Assembly (NCBI GenBank): GCA_001929475.1 | Contig: LXFE01000132.1 | Location: 1 to 55,613 of the forward strand | DNA length: 55,613 bases | DNA from: Neolecta irregularis DAH-3 | Lineage: Eukaryota; Ascomycota; Neolectomycetes; Neolectales; Neolectaceae | Direction of reading: 5' to 3' | Shown: positions 1 to 10,397 of the stretch, piece by piece | How positions within the stretch are numbered: the first letter of the stretch is position 1 | Layout: each line of letters opens with the position of its first letter | Translations under genes and position numbers: made by a program | Notes under the pieces: model-generated | Told to the model about the DNA's origin: nothing | The model's input: only the letters and a program-made list of their open reading frames with translations | The model's database searches: none

Positions 1-1205
1 CCCCGCCGCAGCGCTGCAGCCCTCTATGTGCGCCTGCATGCCCAGCACTGGCGGGCGACTCTCTTGCTGCTCATCGACGAGTTTGATGCCGCCCTTCCTC
101 TTACTGCTGCTACTCCTCTTACTCTTACTACTCCTCTTACTCTTACTGCTGCTGCTGCTACTCCTCTTACTCTTACTGCTGCTACTCCTCTTACTCTTAC
201 TACTGCTACTCCTCTTACTCTTACTACTGCTACTGCTACTGCTACTCCCCTCGGTCTTGTTCCGCCAGACTCGCCGCCCGCCGCTGCCCGCAGACTCGCC
301 GCACTGCTCGATCTCGCCGATGCCCTGTTCCGCAATCCCCCGTCCCGCCCCGTCAAAACACCCCTCGGCTCGCTTCTCTCCGCAATCGCCCGCGTCCTCC
401 AGCCCCCCGCTCGCTTGACCCTCCTCGCCGTCTACAGCCGCTGTCTTGCCCTGCTCGCCCGCCTCGCCGCCGCCCTCAACCACGCGCTCCTCCCGCACCT
501 CGCCTCCATCCTCGCCTCCCTCACCCGCCTCCACTCAACCTGCCCGTACCTCTCTTTTTCCGCTCATCTAATCCCAGCCACATCGCCCCCGATCTCTACT
601 CCTGCCTCGCGGAATTCCTCCCCCGCTACAGCCATGCAGTCTCCTCCTCTCCCCTCGTGCCCTCTCTCGTTCCCCTCGCAATCTCTCACTCAAGCCCCTC
701 GCATCCCTTCTCTTCCCCAGCCCGCGCATTCCTGATCGCCGCGACCACTTGCCTTCATCTCCCTAAAAATCTAAAGGCTCAAATAGAACGCCTCATGATC
801 GTTACTAAAAATATACACGGCCTCCAGAGATGTGTCCTGGCACCCGGTCGAGTCCAGAATCTCATTTTGCCCCATGCGATCAGGCTTTTACACTCCTCCC
901 GTCACTTTACTTTGGTCGATCCTCTTATTCATCCCCGCTTTTCTCCTTTGGTGGATCTGAATCATGAGATCGAGAGTAATGAAATCGCAAACGAGATCAC
1001 TACCTGTACAAACATCGAGAGTCCCCAAATCGCTACGAACACTGACAACCAAATCGCTACGAGTAATATCGAGAATCACGAAATCGAAATAATCAAAACT
1101 AACGTGAAAATACATGAAAATACCACCACAGATGTAAATATGGATACCCACAGCGATGATGATGAAATACCACAAATAGATATAGACGATACTGATGATG
1201 AGTAA
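1..1205 (+). CDS. RIX1: Rix1/PELP1-like pre-rRNA processing protein, 3' part (5' end outside window)
   Basis: Seen: frame 1 is open from the window edge. An apparent 32-nt intron (546-577, GT...AG with a CTAAT branch-like site) joins it to frame 3, which runs to a stop at 1203-1205. Fragments resemble the C-terminal half of fungal Rix1: TPLGSLLSAIARVL, LPKNLKAQIERLMIVTK, then an Ile/Asn/Glu-rich linker and an acidic tail ending DIDDTDDE. Rix1 is a subunit of the Rix1-Ipi1-Ipi3 complex (rixosome), which acts in 60S maturation and ITS2 processing in the nucleus. Odd: a minisatellite at about 100-246 encodes TPLTLT/ATPLTLT repeats where related proteins have a short loop. The match is from memory and moderate; an unrelated helical-repeat nucleolar protein remains possible. 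Upstream exons are missing. Confidence 0.6.
100..246 (+). repeat. Coding minisatellite (Pro-Leu-Thr-Leu-Thr repeats)
   Basis: The unit CCTCTTACTCTTACT recurs, separated by variable (GCT/ACT)n runs. In frame 1 it encodes imperfect TPLTLT repeats inside the Rix1-like protein. Frame 2 gives an uninterrupted poly-leucine shadow, and the minus strand gives Val/Arg-rich shadows. The array is likely length-polymorphic. Confidence 0.85.
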
Positions 1206-1448
1206 AAGGAATGCATATTTGAAATAGAAATTAATCAATAATAGACTAATACAATTTGTATCATTTCAGTTAATCTGAAAATTTGATGAATGGAAGGGGC
1301 CGAATGCTGAAAAGTATCTCCAAATGGGAGTAGGGCAAGTTGGAATTGGGGGTGTGATACAAATTTATCAAGATTCCACTTCTCCGGATTGTTTAGCCAG
1401 AATCCGCGATTCAAAAGAGTTCTAGAATTTCATATCTCTAGCTCATCT

Positions 1449-3636
1449 CTAGTCTAATGATTGCCCTTGAAATTCTCCATATTTTTGGACAACTTGTTCC
1501 CAAGTAACCTTGCCCCCAGTAAGGTCTTGAAGAACCTGGCAGATATCTATTTCACTTGCCCGGATCTGTGTGGTACTGTCGCGTTCCCGCAAGGTTACGC
1601 TAGACACTATTAGCTCTATAGTCTCCCCACGTACGTCTTATCCTTGACAGTTTGGAAGTCTATGGTTATCCCAAAGGGTGTACCGAGCTCGTCGTTTCGC
1701 GCATATCGTCGTCCGATATTTGCGCTTGAATCATCGACTTTATTGGAAATACCAATATTTCGAAGTGTGGCAGCCCAATGTTTGACGATTGGTATGAATT
1801 CGGGGCTTCCAGATAGAGGTACCAGTAGACACTTTATGGGAGCAATAATGGGCGGGAACGATAATACACCTCGCTGAGAGTCCTCTGGACGAGACCAGTA
1901 TGAATGCTCGATGAGTGAATATAATATCCTCCCTATCCCAAAAGACGGTTCGATGACGTTTGGCGTGTATTCGCGTACTATATATGAGAAAAGGATACCT
2001 CGATAATATACCCGACTCCTTCCTTGTAACTTTAATAAAAGTGACAAACTCCGAGTTGAGAGTAAATGTCTGTCCATTGATATCAAACGATACTGATCCA
2101 GTTTGGCTAGCCCTTTCCATCTCTTCTTGTGTCATTGCTAGAAGCCGCTCCTCGACGGCTTTTGCGTCTTTCTTGAATTTTGGTCCAAGAACCTTTTTGT
2201 TTATCTGGCCTTCCCATTCATGGTAGACTCTAGGCTGCTCGAGATTCTCTCGGACAACAAGTTTTCTATTTGTCTTTTTCGAATGAACAGTCAAGTCGTA
2301 AGCAGACCGATCTGCGCAACCGACACATTCAATCCATCCCTGCTTTTGTTAATTGACGAGTGTAAAAGTCGCGTACGTAGGATGTTTGGAGCTCGGCGTC
2401 CCAGCAATCACATGCATAATGAGCCATCTCGTTCTTCATGTGTTGTCTGAAACGAAGTTTGCTGGCTGTGATGCCGATTTTCACTAAAAACTGGTGGATT
2501 CGGACTAGAAAGTATCCAAGCGTGGTATTGTCCACGATCCCCTGCATGTCAAGTGAGATTTGGCGTGGAGACGGACCATTTCCACTGCTTGGCCAATGGT
2601 CAATTCGGTAATATCAGTCTTTCCTGCTTCTTGGGTGTCCTTTGGCAGAAAACACAATTTCACATCTTTGACCTCGTTGAAGCGAGCGTGACTTTTAGTT
2701 TCTGGGTCGACATAGTGTTCGATTTCCGCCATGAGGAATTCGCGCACACGGAGTAATCCACTTCTAGGGCTGATCTCATTCCTGAACGATTTTCCAATCT
2801 GCGCGCTGGCAAAGGGCATGCGATTGTTGTTGAATTCTAAAAGCCGGGAAAAGTTGAGAAACTGTCCCTGGGCAGTCTCTGGTCGAAGGTAGCCCTTGAT
2901 AGCCCCGGTTGGCCCAATAGAGGTATCAAACATGAGATTAAACTCTTGCGGGGCTTCTAGGGGTTTGTCAGTGACGGGGTTGCGTATACTGTATTGCACA
3001 ATCAGCTCTCCCATCTCCTTGCCAGAATAACCGTCAATCTATGATCAGTTGGAATGAATACTAATTCCAACCTTTGCAAGAATTTGCTCGTACTCAGATT
3101 TAACAGCATTGTCGAGTTTGAGGGGCTTGACCTTGGCCTTGCGCTTTTTGGTATCGTCAGGAGATTCGTGGACTGATTCGCCTCGCGCCTCCTTGTCGCC
3201 CTTTAGACGGGCCTCGAGGACTTGCTCAATGAGATGGTCTGCTCTGAATATTTCTCCCGAGGCAGGATCTTTGCACATCCAGTCGGCAAATCGTTCGACG
3301 TGCCCCGAGGTCTTGAGGACTTCGGCCGGTGCTTCAACGAGTCAGCCAAAAAATACAATACGGCATACTGATGATTGTTGTATCAATTTCGAGCATGTCT
3401 TCCTCTAGCACAAAATGTTTTCGCCATTGATCGACGATATTCGCCTGGAGAGCGCACGCAGGCGGGCCGTAGTCGTATAGACCAGCTACGCCGGCATAAA
3501 TTTCAAACCCAGGCGCGACAAAGAATCTGCGTGAAAGCAGCGAGTCGAGCTGTTCTTTGTCAAATACGGGTCGCGCAGGACGAGCAGTCATCTTTTGGTA
3601 GGTGCGAGATCGGGCGAGGTATAGAACCCGTCGCAT
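1449..3636 (-). CDS. GRS1: Glycyl-tRNA synthetase (probable cytosolic/mitochondrial dual form)
   Basis: Class II glycyl-tRNA synthetase, which charges tRNA-Gly. Seven exons with six 33-38 nt introns join into a protein close to yeast Grs1 throughout. N-terminal [14 protein letters not shown]...GLYDYGPP, the [13 protein letters not shown] region, motif 2 [20 protein letters not shown], motif 3 [15 protein letters not shown], and the anticodon-binding C-terminus [17 protein letters not shown] are all present. The stop is at 1449-1451. Two in-frame ATGs can start it. The ATG at 3589-3591 gives the cytosolic-type N-terminus ([14 protein letters not shown]). The upstream ATG at 3634-3636 adds [15 protein letters not shown], basic with no acidic residue, like a mitochondrial presequence. 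Yeast Grs1 is known to make both isoforms from one gene by alternative starts. The gene is divergent from RPF1, with only 53-98 bp between start codons. Confidence 0.95.
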
Positions 3637-3689
3637 ACCATCAAAATTTCTTCTTCCTCCCAAATTTCATCTTTTTCTTCCAAAACAAA

Positions 3690-4665
3690 ATGGCACCACA
3701 CCCGCCTAGAATCGCAAACAAGATCCGCCGCGAGAATTTCTATGCCCTTCAGAAACGCGCAAAGCAGCAGGATCGCCTCGCGCGCCGTGCTGAGCAGCGC
3801 CGGGTCGAGAAAAACGACCCGGCGGCAAAAGAACGCCGGTTGGCTGCAAATGTTCCTGCCACAATCGAGTCCAAGCGCGAGTACGATGAGACGATGGTCA
3901 AGGTGGATGCCGATATTCTTGCGCTGGAAGATGCAACAGACGAATTCGCATCTTGCCTCAATGGCTCAATCACTCCCAAAATGCTGATAACCACTTCAAA
4001 AGACCCTTCAGCAAAACTCCACCTTTTTTCTGCAGAGCTGGTCGATTGTTTTCCAAACTGCACGTATGTCAAGCGCGGTCACCGCTTTGAACTGGAACAA
4101 ATTGCTGCTTTTGCTTCCAACCGAAGCTATACCGACCTTTTGATCATCAACGAAGACCAAAAGAAACCAAATGGACTGCTGTTGATCCATCTGCCAGCCG
4201 GCCCAACTGCATATTTCCGCCTCTCGAGCGTCCAGCCTGCTGCAGAGATCGCGGGCCACGGCAGAGCAACGTGCCACAAACCAGAACTGATTCTCAACAA
4301 CTTTTCTACCCGACTCGGCCATACAGTCGGCCGCTTTTTCCAGTCTCTCTTTCCTCTTCTGCCCCAGTTTGAAGGCAGACAAGTCGTCACACTGCACAAT
4401 CAGCGCGACTTTATATTCTTTAGGCGTCACAGGTTAGTTCTGCTCGCAATAGGTACTTATTCTAGGTATATATTTAAAGACACGGAAAAAGTAAAGCTCC
4501 AAGAGCTCGGGCCACGGTTTACACTGAAGCTACGGAGATTACAGCGGGGTATTCATGATAGGAAGAACGGCGTCGTGGAATGGGAATTCAAGGTATGCTC
4601 CTTGCTCTACATCCTCTGATTCGTAGCAAAAAATGGAAACATCACGTCGAAAGTTCTTTCTCTAA
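3690..4665 (+). CDS. RPF1: Ribosome production factor 1 (Brix domain)
   Basis: Nucleolar Brix-family protein needed for pre-60S assembly and 27S pre-rRNA processing. Seen: a basic N-terminus (NKIRRENFYALQKRAK), the Brix core with ITTSKDPSAK, LLIINEDQKKPNGLL and GRQVVTLHNQRDFIFFRRHRY, then LQELGPRFTLKLRRLQRGI and the C-terminal motif KMETSRRKFFL typical of Rpf1. Two short introns (4433-4465, 33 nt; 4593-4626, 34 nt) restore these motifs, and the stop is at 4663-4665. The ATG at 3690 follows CAAAACAAA and gives MAPHPPRIANKIRR, a usual Rpf1 N-terminus. Length is about 310 residues, as expected for the family. It shares a very short divergent promoter with GRS1. Confidence 0.93.
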
Positions 4666-4707
4666 TCACCCTTGATGATACTATTATACAAACCTCTTAA
4701 TCAACTA

Positions 4708-5931
4708 TCAGCTTTTCCACAACTGATATAGAATCGCTAGCAAAAGTATAATCAATACAACCACCATTGGTAGATTTGATCTTTTCAACACCTTGTCAAG
4801 ATCATGCACCCGAACAAAGGAATCGACTGAAGTCGTGGCGAGCTGTTTTCCCGAAGGACTGAATGAAATAGCAGTGATTGCAATATTATGAACATCCGGG
4901 ATATTCGATAATGCCTGGAAATTAGATTTGAAACGCAGAAGGAATAAATCACTTTGAATGTACAAACATCCCAGAGTTCAATACTCAGATTACCACATGC
5001 AAGGGCAAGAATTCCAGAATCGGACAAATCCATTCCACTCACAGCCAACAATCTTTTACTCAACTGTATTTTTCTCCCTTGTTCCAACGTACCATTCGAT
5101 ACATCGTATTCAATGAGACATGCAAAATTCTTTTTCCCCACCCGTTCATTCATAGCACAGACTACTTTATCCTTGAAACAGCGAATAGCTCGTAATTTGC
5201 CGCCAACAACAACACATTTATTGGATCCGTTATGCAAAACATGCAGAGCTTTCGATGTACAATAGAAAACCTAGAAATCAGGACGTGTTGCAACTAATTT
5301 GTACTTTTTTACCATCGGCAGAAAAGTCGATATCGTAAATTTCGTCATCCTCTTTTACAGACTTGATCTTTTTAAACGCAGAGTTGAGAATTGTCAATCG
5401 GCCATCCGAGCTACCAAGTGCCAGACTTGACTTGTCCCTGGAATAACGTGCAACGCTCTAGTTCAATAAGTAATAGAAAATAGAATGACTCGTACGATAT
5501 AAGCTTCTCCAGCGTTCGTAGAGTAGATATCTTTTTGTTCTTTGGCTTCTATCACCCATTTTCCTTTTTTCTGAAACTTGTGGAATATCCGTAAACTGAC
5601 ATTGGCAGTCTTTGTCTGGTGGATGGCCGAGATGATCGTATTCTGCGATATATCAGTTCGATCCATTCGATTTCAATACATTTTTTCCTATTGCGATAGC
5701 CATGGGGGCTTCCTCTTCTTTACTGAGATCTATTTCAGATTCCTCGGAGAGTCCATCTGTATCGATTCTAAGTGCAATCTCCGGTTAATATAGACAAATC
5801 ACCCCATGCCATACAATTTTATTAGAAATACCCGATTTATTCACACCGCCTCCTCCTGTGACGAAAAGCTCCGAATCCGACTTGAAAGTGATAGCGAAGG
5901 CAGGAAATCCAGAGAGGTTGCATTCGAGCAT
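4708..5931 (-). CDS. SEC12: Sec12-type guanine nucleotide exchange factor for Sar1
   Basis: ER membrane WD40 protein that activates Sar1 and starts COPII vesicle budding. Six exons joined by five 34-38 nt introns give MLECNLSGFPAFAI, then SELFVTGGGGVNKSGISNKI. The latter is the glycine-rich GGGG...G..NK loop that binds K+ in Sec12. WD blades follow, with a last blade ITAISFSPSGKQLATTSVDS. The C-terminus is a single membrane segment (LPMVVVLIILLLAILYQLW) with a two-residue lumenal end. Yeast Sec12 has a longer lumenal tail; a short one is common elsewhere. An in-frame stop lies just upstream of the chosen ATG (5929-5931). It is divergent from CCL1 with 87 bp between start codons. Confidence 0.9.
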
Positions 5932-6018
5932 GTTGCTTGGTGTGGTCTTGATTGACGCTTAGAGTTTAACCTCCAAACATATCATCAAGCAGTATATTGA
6001 AAAACATTACATTTCACC

Positions 6019-7066
6019 ATGAAAGAGGACGATCTATATCGACAAACTTCGCAATTCAGATTATGGTCGTTCACCCCTACCGCCCTTCAAGATCTCCGCA
6101 GACGTACAAACTCTGCGGCTATCGAAAAGATTTCCGATTTAATACGTGAAGACGGGAAAGAAACATCAGGAGTCGATTTTCTCTCTTGGGAAGAAGAATT
6201 AGAGCTTGTCAATTTTTATGTAAAGAAGATGAATGACATTGCAGGTGTATTTAAGCTGCCGTCGTCTATAAAGGTATACTTTGTATACTTTAATCCACTT
6301 ACCTTTGGCCACCGCTACTACCTTTTTGAAAAGATTTTACCTGCATAACTCTGTCATGGATCATCATCCAAAAACCATCATGTTTGACAAACATCATATA
6401 TACGGCTGATACATCAGGCTCACATGTCTATTTCTCTGCACCAAGACCGAAAATTACTACATTCCTCTCGAGAAATTTGTTTCTACGATACCAAAGACGA
6501 CTGTGGACGATATTATTCCCCTCGAGCTACCGGTATCTCAGAGTTTAAAGTTTTGCTTCTCTGTACATCACCCTTATCGCCCCCTGCACGGGTTTTACCT
6601 CGATATGCAAGCAGTTTTACCAAACTATGAAAAAGATCGGTTGGGTAAATTGATTGGTGATGCGCGCAATGAAATTGGAGACTCTCTATACGGAGATTCC
6701 ATGTTTTTATATACCCCCTCACAGATATCACTGGCATGTCTAAGGAGTATCAACAGCTCAATTATCCAATTATATATCCAACAAAAAATCACAGACGATG
6801 CTCTACGCGAGAGATTGCTGAATGAAATTAGTGCAGCGCAAAAGCTTATCAAAGACTTTAAATTTCCGAGCAAGGAACGAGTAGTAGAGATTGATAAAAA
6901 GCGGTATTATTGCCAGAACCCCGAACGGAATCCCAACAGCCAGGTATTCAAGAAACGCAAGCAGCAGGAAGAAAATGGCGAACTAGAAAAAGCCAACAAG
7001 AAAGCGAAAATGGCAGAACAGCGTGAGAAAGAGGCTGAAAGTTTTCTTGGACCATGTGTAAAGTAG
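6019..7066 (+). CDS. CCL1: Cyclin H homologue, TFIIH kinase (TFIIK) subunit
   Basis: Regulatory cyclin of the Cdk7/Kin28 kinase that phosphorylates the RNA polymerase II CTD. Seen: N-terminal YRQTSQFRLWSFTP (cyclin H signature), first cyclin fold LSWEEELELVNFYVKK...KLPSSIK/ATATTFLKRFYLHNSVM...CLFLCTKTENYYI, second fold DIIPLELPVSQSLKFCFSVHHPYRPLHGFYLDM, and a basic/acidic C-terminal helix. Two introns are needed. One (6382-6417, 36 nt) is canonical GT-AG. The other (6274-6307, 34 nt) starts GTATAC but ends TTTG, so its 3' dinucleotide is TG. Its excision exactly restores the conserved SSIK-ATATTFLKRF junction, while reading through gives a stop. Either a rare GT-TG intron or a sequence change at the splice acceptor explains it. 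Confidence 0.9.
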
Positions 7067-7153
7067 ATAAAGAGTGGTTACTTGTATATATTGTCGTTTT
7101 TGGCGCGTGGGGTTAAAATATATTTCAGTTGCAGGAGGTTATCTTCATCCTCA

Positions 7154-9102
7154 ATGCCTCTCGTATCTCGCCCTAGTTATTACAGACTGACCTAGGATGG
7201 CAATGAAGATGATCTCAAAAAGTACTTTCCTACCGCCTTTGGGAAGCAGACTACTGCTCAGAATCTCGAACGCAAGTTTAACGAAACTAAACGATCGGTC
7301 AACGTTGTAAAAAAGCAGGTTCATACATTGTCAATCTCACAGCGCTGCTAACTATCCAGAATAATAAAAACAAAGTCGACAGTGAAGATTATGAAATAAA
7401 TAGCGAATCCTTGCCGAAACCAGGGTTCTCGTCATCCGAAGATGAGGACGATGATCTCCCAATTACTCACGAACTTGCTCTATTGTCACATACCCGAGCC
7501 GTTAGCACTCTGACCCTCGATCCGTCTGGTTCTCGTTTACTGAGCGGTGGCCATGATTTTTGCATGAAGTTTTGGGATTTTGCTGGAATGTCATCGAGTG
7601 CACGAGCTTTTCGATCCCTCGACCCTATACCAAACCATAGACTGCATCATATCCAGTATTCAGTCTCGGGCGATTCGGTTTTAATAATCGGCGGTAATTC
7701 GCAACCGAAAATTGTCGATAGGGAAGGCACAGAACTTGCCGAATATATCCGCGGTGACATGTATCTCAGGGATTTGCGGAATACTGAGTACGTTTTTAAA
7801 TATCCTCTGCTAATACAATAGTGGTCACGTCGCTGAAACTACTCACGGCGCATGGAACCCTATTGATCGCCAAACATTCATAACGTCGTCGGTGGACAGT
7901 ACAATTCGGTGGTTCCGTACATAAAAATCAGGACTAACTCGACAGAATATGGGACGTTAACCGAAAATCAAAGAATTCTTCAGTAATATTCTTGTCCTCG
8001 AAGCAGAAAGGACAAAAGACTGAAGTGACTACCTGCGCATATTCCCCCGACGGCAATACAATCGCTGCAGCTGGAAAAGATGGAACACTTAATTTGTGGA
8101 ATGCGAATGGGCCTTTCCACAGACCTACTTTCGGCGTTGTTAATGGACACACAGCTGGATCGCATACGAGTAGCGTGCTCTTTAGTCGAGATGGCAGGAT
8201 GCTTGTTAGTCGTGGAGGTGATGATACGGTCAAACGTAAAAATACAAAATTTATTGTACTGACCCGGCAGTATGGGACACGAGAAATTTCACCAAGGCTG
8301 TCCGATCGAAAGAAGGCCTTGACAATGCATTCTCAGAAACTAATATTGTCTATTCTCCTGATCAGCAATACCTTTGTTCTGGTATCAGTGTATCTCCGGA
8401 ATCAGATGGAACAGGCAGCCTCATGGTCCTCGATGCGATGACATTGGAGACTGTTCAACAAGTTCCTATAGAAAAGGCGAGTGTTATCAGCTGTCTATGG
8501 CATGGCAAGTTGAACCAGGTATGTCTCTTTCCCTAAATGTTTGTGACCAAAAGATAATTATTGGATCATCAAACGGTAAAATCACTGTACTGTATTCCCC
8601 AGAACTCTCAACAAACGGAGCAAAACTCGCTCTTTCAAAAACTCGGAAAAAACGGTTCATCGATGATGATGCATCACTTACTACTGATATCGATGGTTCA
8701 ACACTTGTCAACGTTCTTCCCAGCGGTAATCCTGATCCAACAGATTCTACACAGGTCTCTTCCCGACGACTGGCGAACATGAATCGGAAAGATCCCATCA
8801 AAAGCAAAAAACCAGACCTTCCTTTTGGAGGTTTGTGGGGTACTGGCGGTCTTTATGGCAAAAAACGCGAGCCTGAAAAGATCAGTGAAAATCTTGAAAG
8901 CATGAGAGACGAAGATCCCAGAGTGGCTTTGCTCAAATATGACGAACTTTCAAAAAATGATCCAATGTTCACGAGAGGTATATATCAGCGTGAGAGCACG
9001 GCTAATTGCGCAGCGTATCAGAAAACACAACCAGTGCCGGTATTTGGTGAATTTGAGGAAGAAGAGGAACATCAGGATAAGAAGTTGAAGCGCTACCAGT
9101 AG
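7154..9102 (+). CDS. WD40 protein of the WDR70 (gastrulation-defective) family
   Basis: Seven exons with six introns of 33-41 nt. The first exon is only ATG CCT CTC, followed by a 33-nt intron (7163-7195) and GNEDDLKKYFPTAFGKQ, a motif found near the N-terminus of WDR70 proteins. WD blades include LALLSHTRAVSTLTLDPSGS, SSVDSTIR/IWDVNRKSKN, TTCAYSPDGNTIAAAGKDGT and RGGDDTVK/LWDTRNF. The C-terminal part carries KPDLPFGGLWGTGGLYGKKR and EDPRVALLKYDELSKNDPMF, typical of the family, and an acidic/basic tail. Human and fission yeast WDR70 take part in DNA double-strand-break repair linked to H2B ubiquitination; that function is carried over by homology only. The intron at 7909-7945 was placed to restore the blade TIR-IWDV. 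Confidence 0.85.
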
Positions 9103-9219
9103 AATAAACTTTGTACAATATTGGAATGAACTATTGCATTTTCATTCCATGTGTAAAACTTGGGACCAACCTCAACACAACCTTTGCCCACTTCATCGTT
9201 CAAATTTGACCAATCCATC

Positions 9220-9561
9220 ATGAAACCTCTAGTCTCTCTTGGGTATGCCTATTGTTGCTCAATAGTCTCGCTGGTGGGTATCATATTCCTGGTACGTTTA
9301 TAATTAGGCCGAATACTATCGTTTACTCACTAGTTGGTTATGTCGGTTCTCTTTTCTCGAGATAACCACGCCGTAATGGGAAGTACCCACGATCCCAAGA
9401 ATGGAAAAGCAGTCGCCGAAACTTGTCTGGGAGCAGTGGTTGTATATGCGGTATGTTCCTGAAAGTTTCAGCTTTTGATAGTTACCCAGCTATTTCTGAC
9501 CATCTGTTCATGTCAAATTCTTCTCCACAGACGAAACCCCGCATATATCGCGCTGTCTTAG
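9220..9561 (+). CDS. V-ATPase Vo subunit f (YPR170W-B / RNaseK family)
   Basis: A small two-helix membrane protein. Three exons (introns 9292-9333, 42 nt, and 9439-9471, 33 nt) give about 89 residues beginning MKPLVSLGYAYCCSIVSLVG. An extracytosolic loop follows with SRDNHAVMGSTHDPKNGKAVA, then a second helix and the C-terminus LLHRRNPAYIALS. This matches the yeast YPR170W-B pattern (AWCC...GVVILSVI...GSINDPEDGPAVAHT...ARRKP), known from cryo-EM as subunit f of the proton channel sector. It would sit in the vacuolar/Golgi membrane V-ATPase. An alternative donor would give a 21-nt second intron; the 33-nt one fits the genome norm and the family length. Genes this small and split are often missed. 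Confidence 0.85.
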
Positions 9562-10397
9562 GGGTTTTCTATCTTTTCACTTCATTATGGCGCAATGTAT
9601 GTATAGAAGGCATTCCAGCCTTCGCGATTCAACGGTTGAAGATTTTAAGATTTGCTCACTGGTCCAAAGTTCTTTATGATCACATTAATTGGAGATTTGT
9701 GAGATTTACTGATATTCCGCGTATGAAAAGACAGAAATTATTTATATTGTGTAGTTTACACAAATCATCTTTTTCACTCTACAAAAGCTCTTGAATTACC
9801 TTGATCAAATGATACACCAGAGTATTGTAAATGTGATGTTTCTAGAGAGGCTGTATTTCAAAGTAAAGGAATAGATTGCAGATGATTGATTTTGAAGGTC
9901 TACAATGTTCCAGGGATTCGGAGTGACTGTAAAAATCGGTGAGAATATCTTGAATTGAAAAATGAGACAGAAAGCCCAATGATTCAGACTTACTGTAAGT
10001 GTCTATCAGGTTGTATTTCCTTAATCTAAGCTTGTAGGCGTGTGAGAGCGCAGCCTTTATATACATTTCTACTAATGTCCCTTATATCTTTTATCCGCCA
10101 CCTACTATGTATCCGGGATATACCCATACCAACATAACACTTACTGGAAAATGAGACAAGCGCATTCAGTCTGACTTACCGGAAAATGAGAGAAGAAGCC
10201 CATTGATTCTGACGTACAGGAAAATGAGACAGAAGAAGATTCCAACAGTACATCTATCTACCTTGCTTGGTTCAGTGGCAGTGAATCATTAGAGGAAAAC
10301 GAAAACTTTACCCGTGAGATCCAAGACAGTCTGTACATAAAAGAGGGCCGCCTTTCCACTTTTCTTACAATCTAGTGGTTATCTATATCCTCTAAAC
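9562..10397. other. 836-bp intergenic spacer with degenerate ~38-bp repeats
   Basis: I see no supportable gene in it. The small ORFs here lack family features. A motif GGAAAATGAGA followed by A/G-rich sequence and a CATTGATTCTGACTTAC-like segment occurs at about 9957-9998 (one copy) and three times in tandem at about 10146-10233. A TATA-like CATAAAAGAGG lies near 10337, about 60 bp before the next start codon, so the repeats may belong to that gene's promoter. Confidence 0.55.

Noticed and set aside
26-418. ORF with a run of about fifty leucines
   Set aside because: Frame shadow of the TPLTLT-encoding minisatellite; the protein-like frame 1 continues into the Rix1-like C-terminus.
7909-7945. 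Apparent non-canonical intron in the WDR70-like gene
   Set aside because: Moving the donor upstream to GTGGTT gives a 37-nt GT-AG intron and the perfect WD junction TIR-IWDV.
9842-10066. 74-codon minus-strand ORF
   Set aside because: No domain, no start context, overlaps the degenerate repeat copy; treated as chance.
10262-10275. TGGTTCAGTGG, a match to a tRNA A box
   Set aside because: No B box (GGTTCRANTCC) at the right distance and no cloverleaf; not called a tRNA. No other tRNA or rRNA gene was seen.
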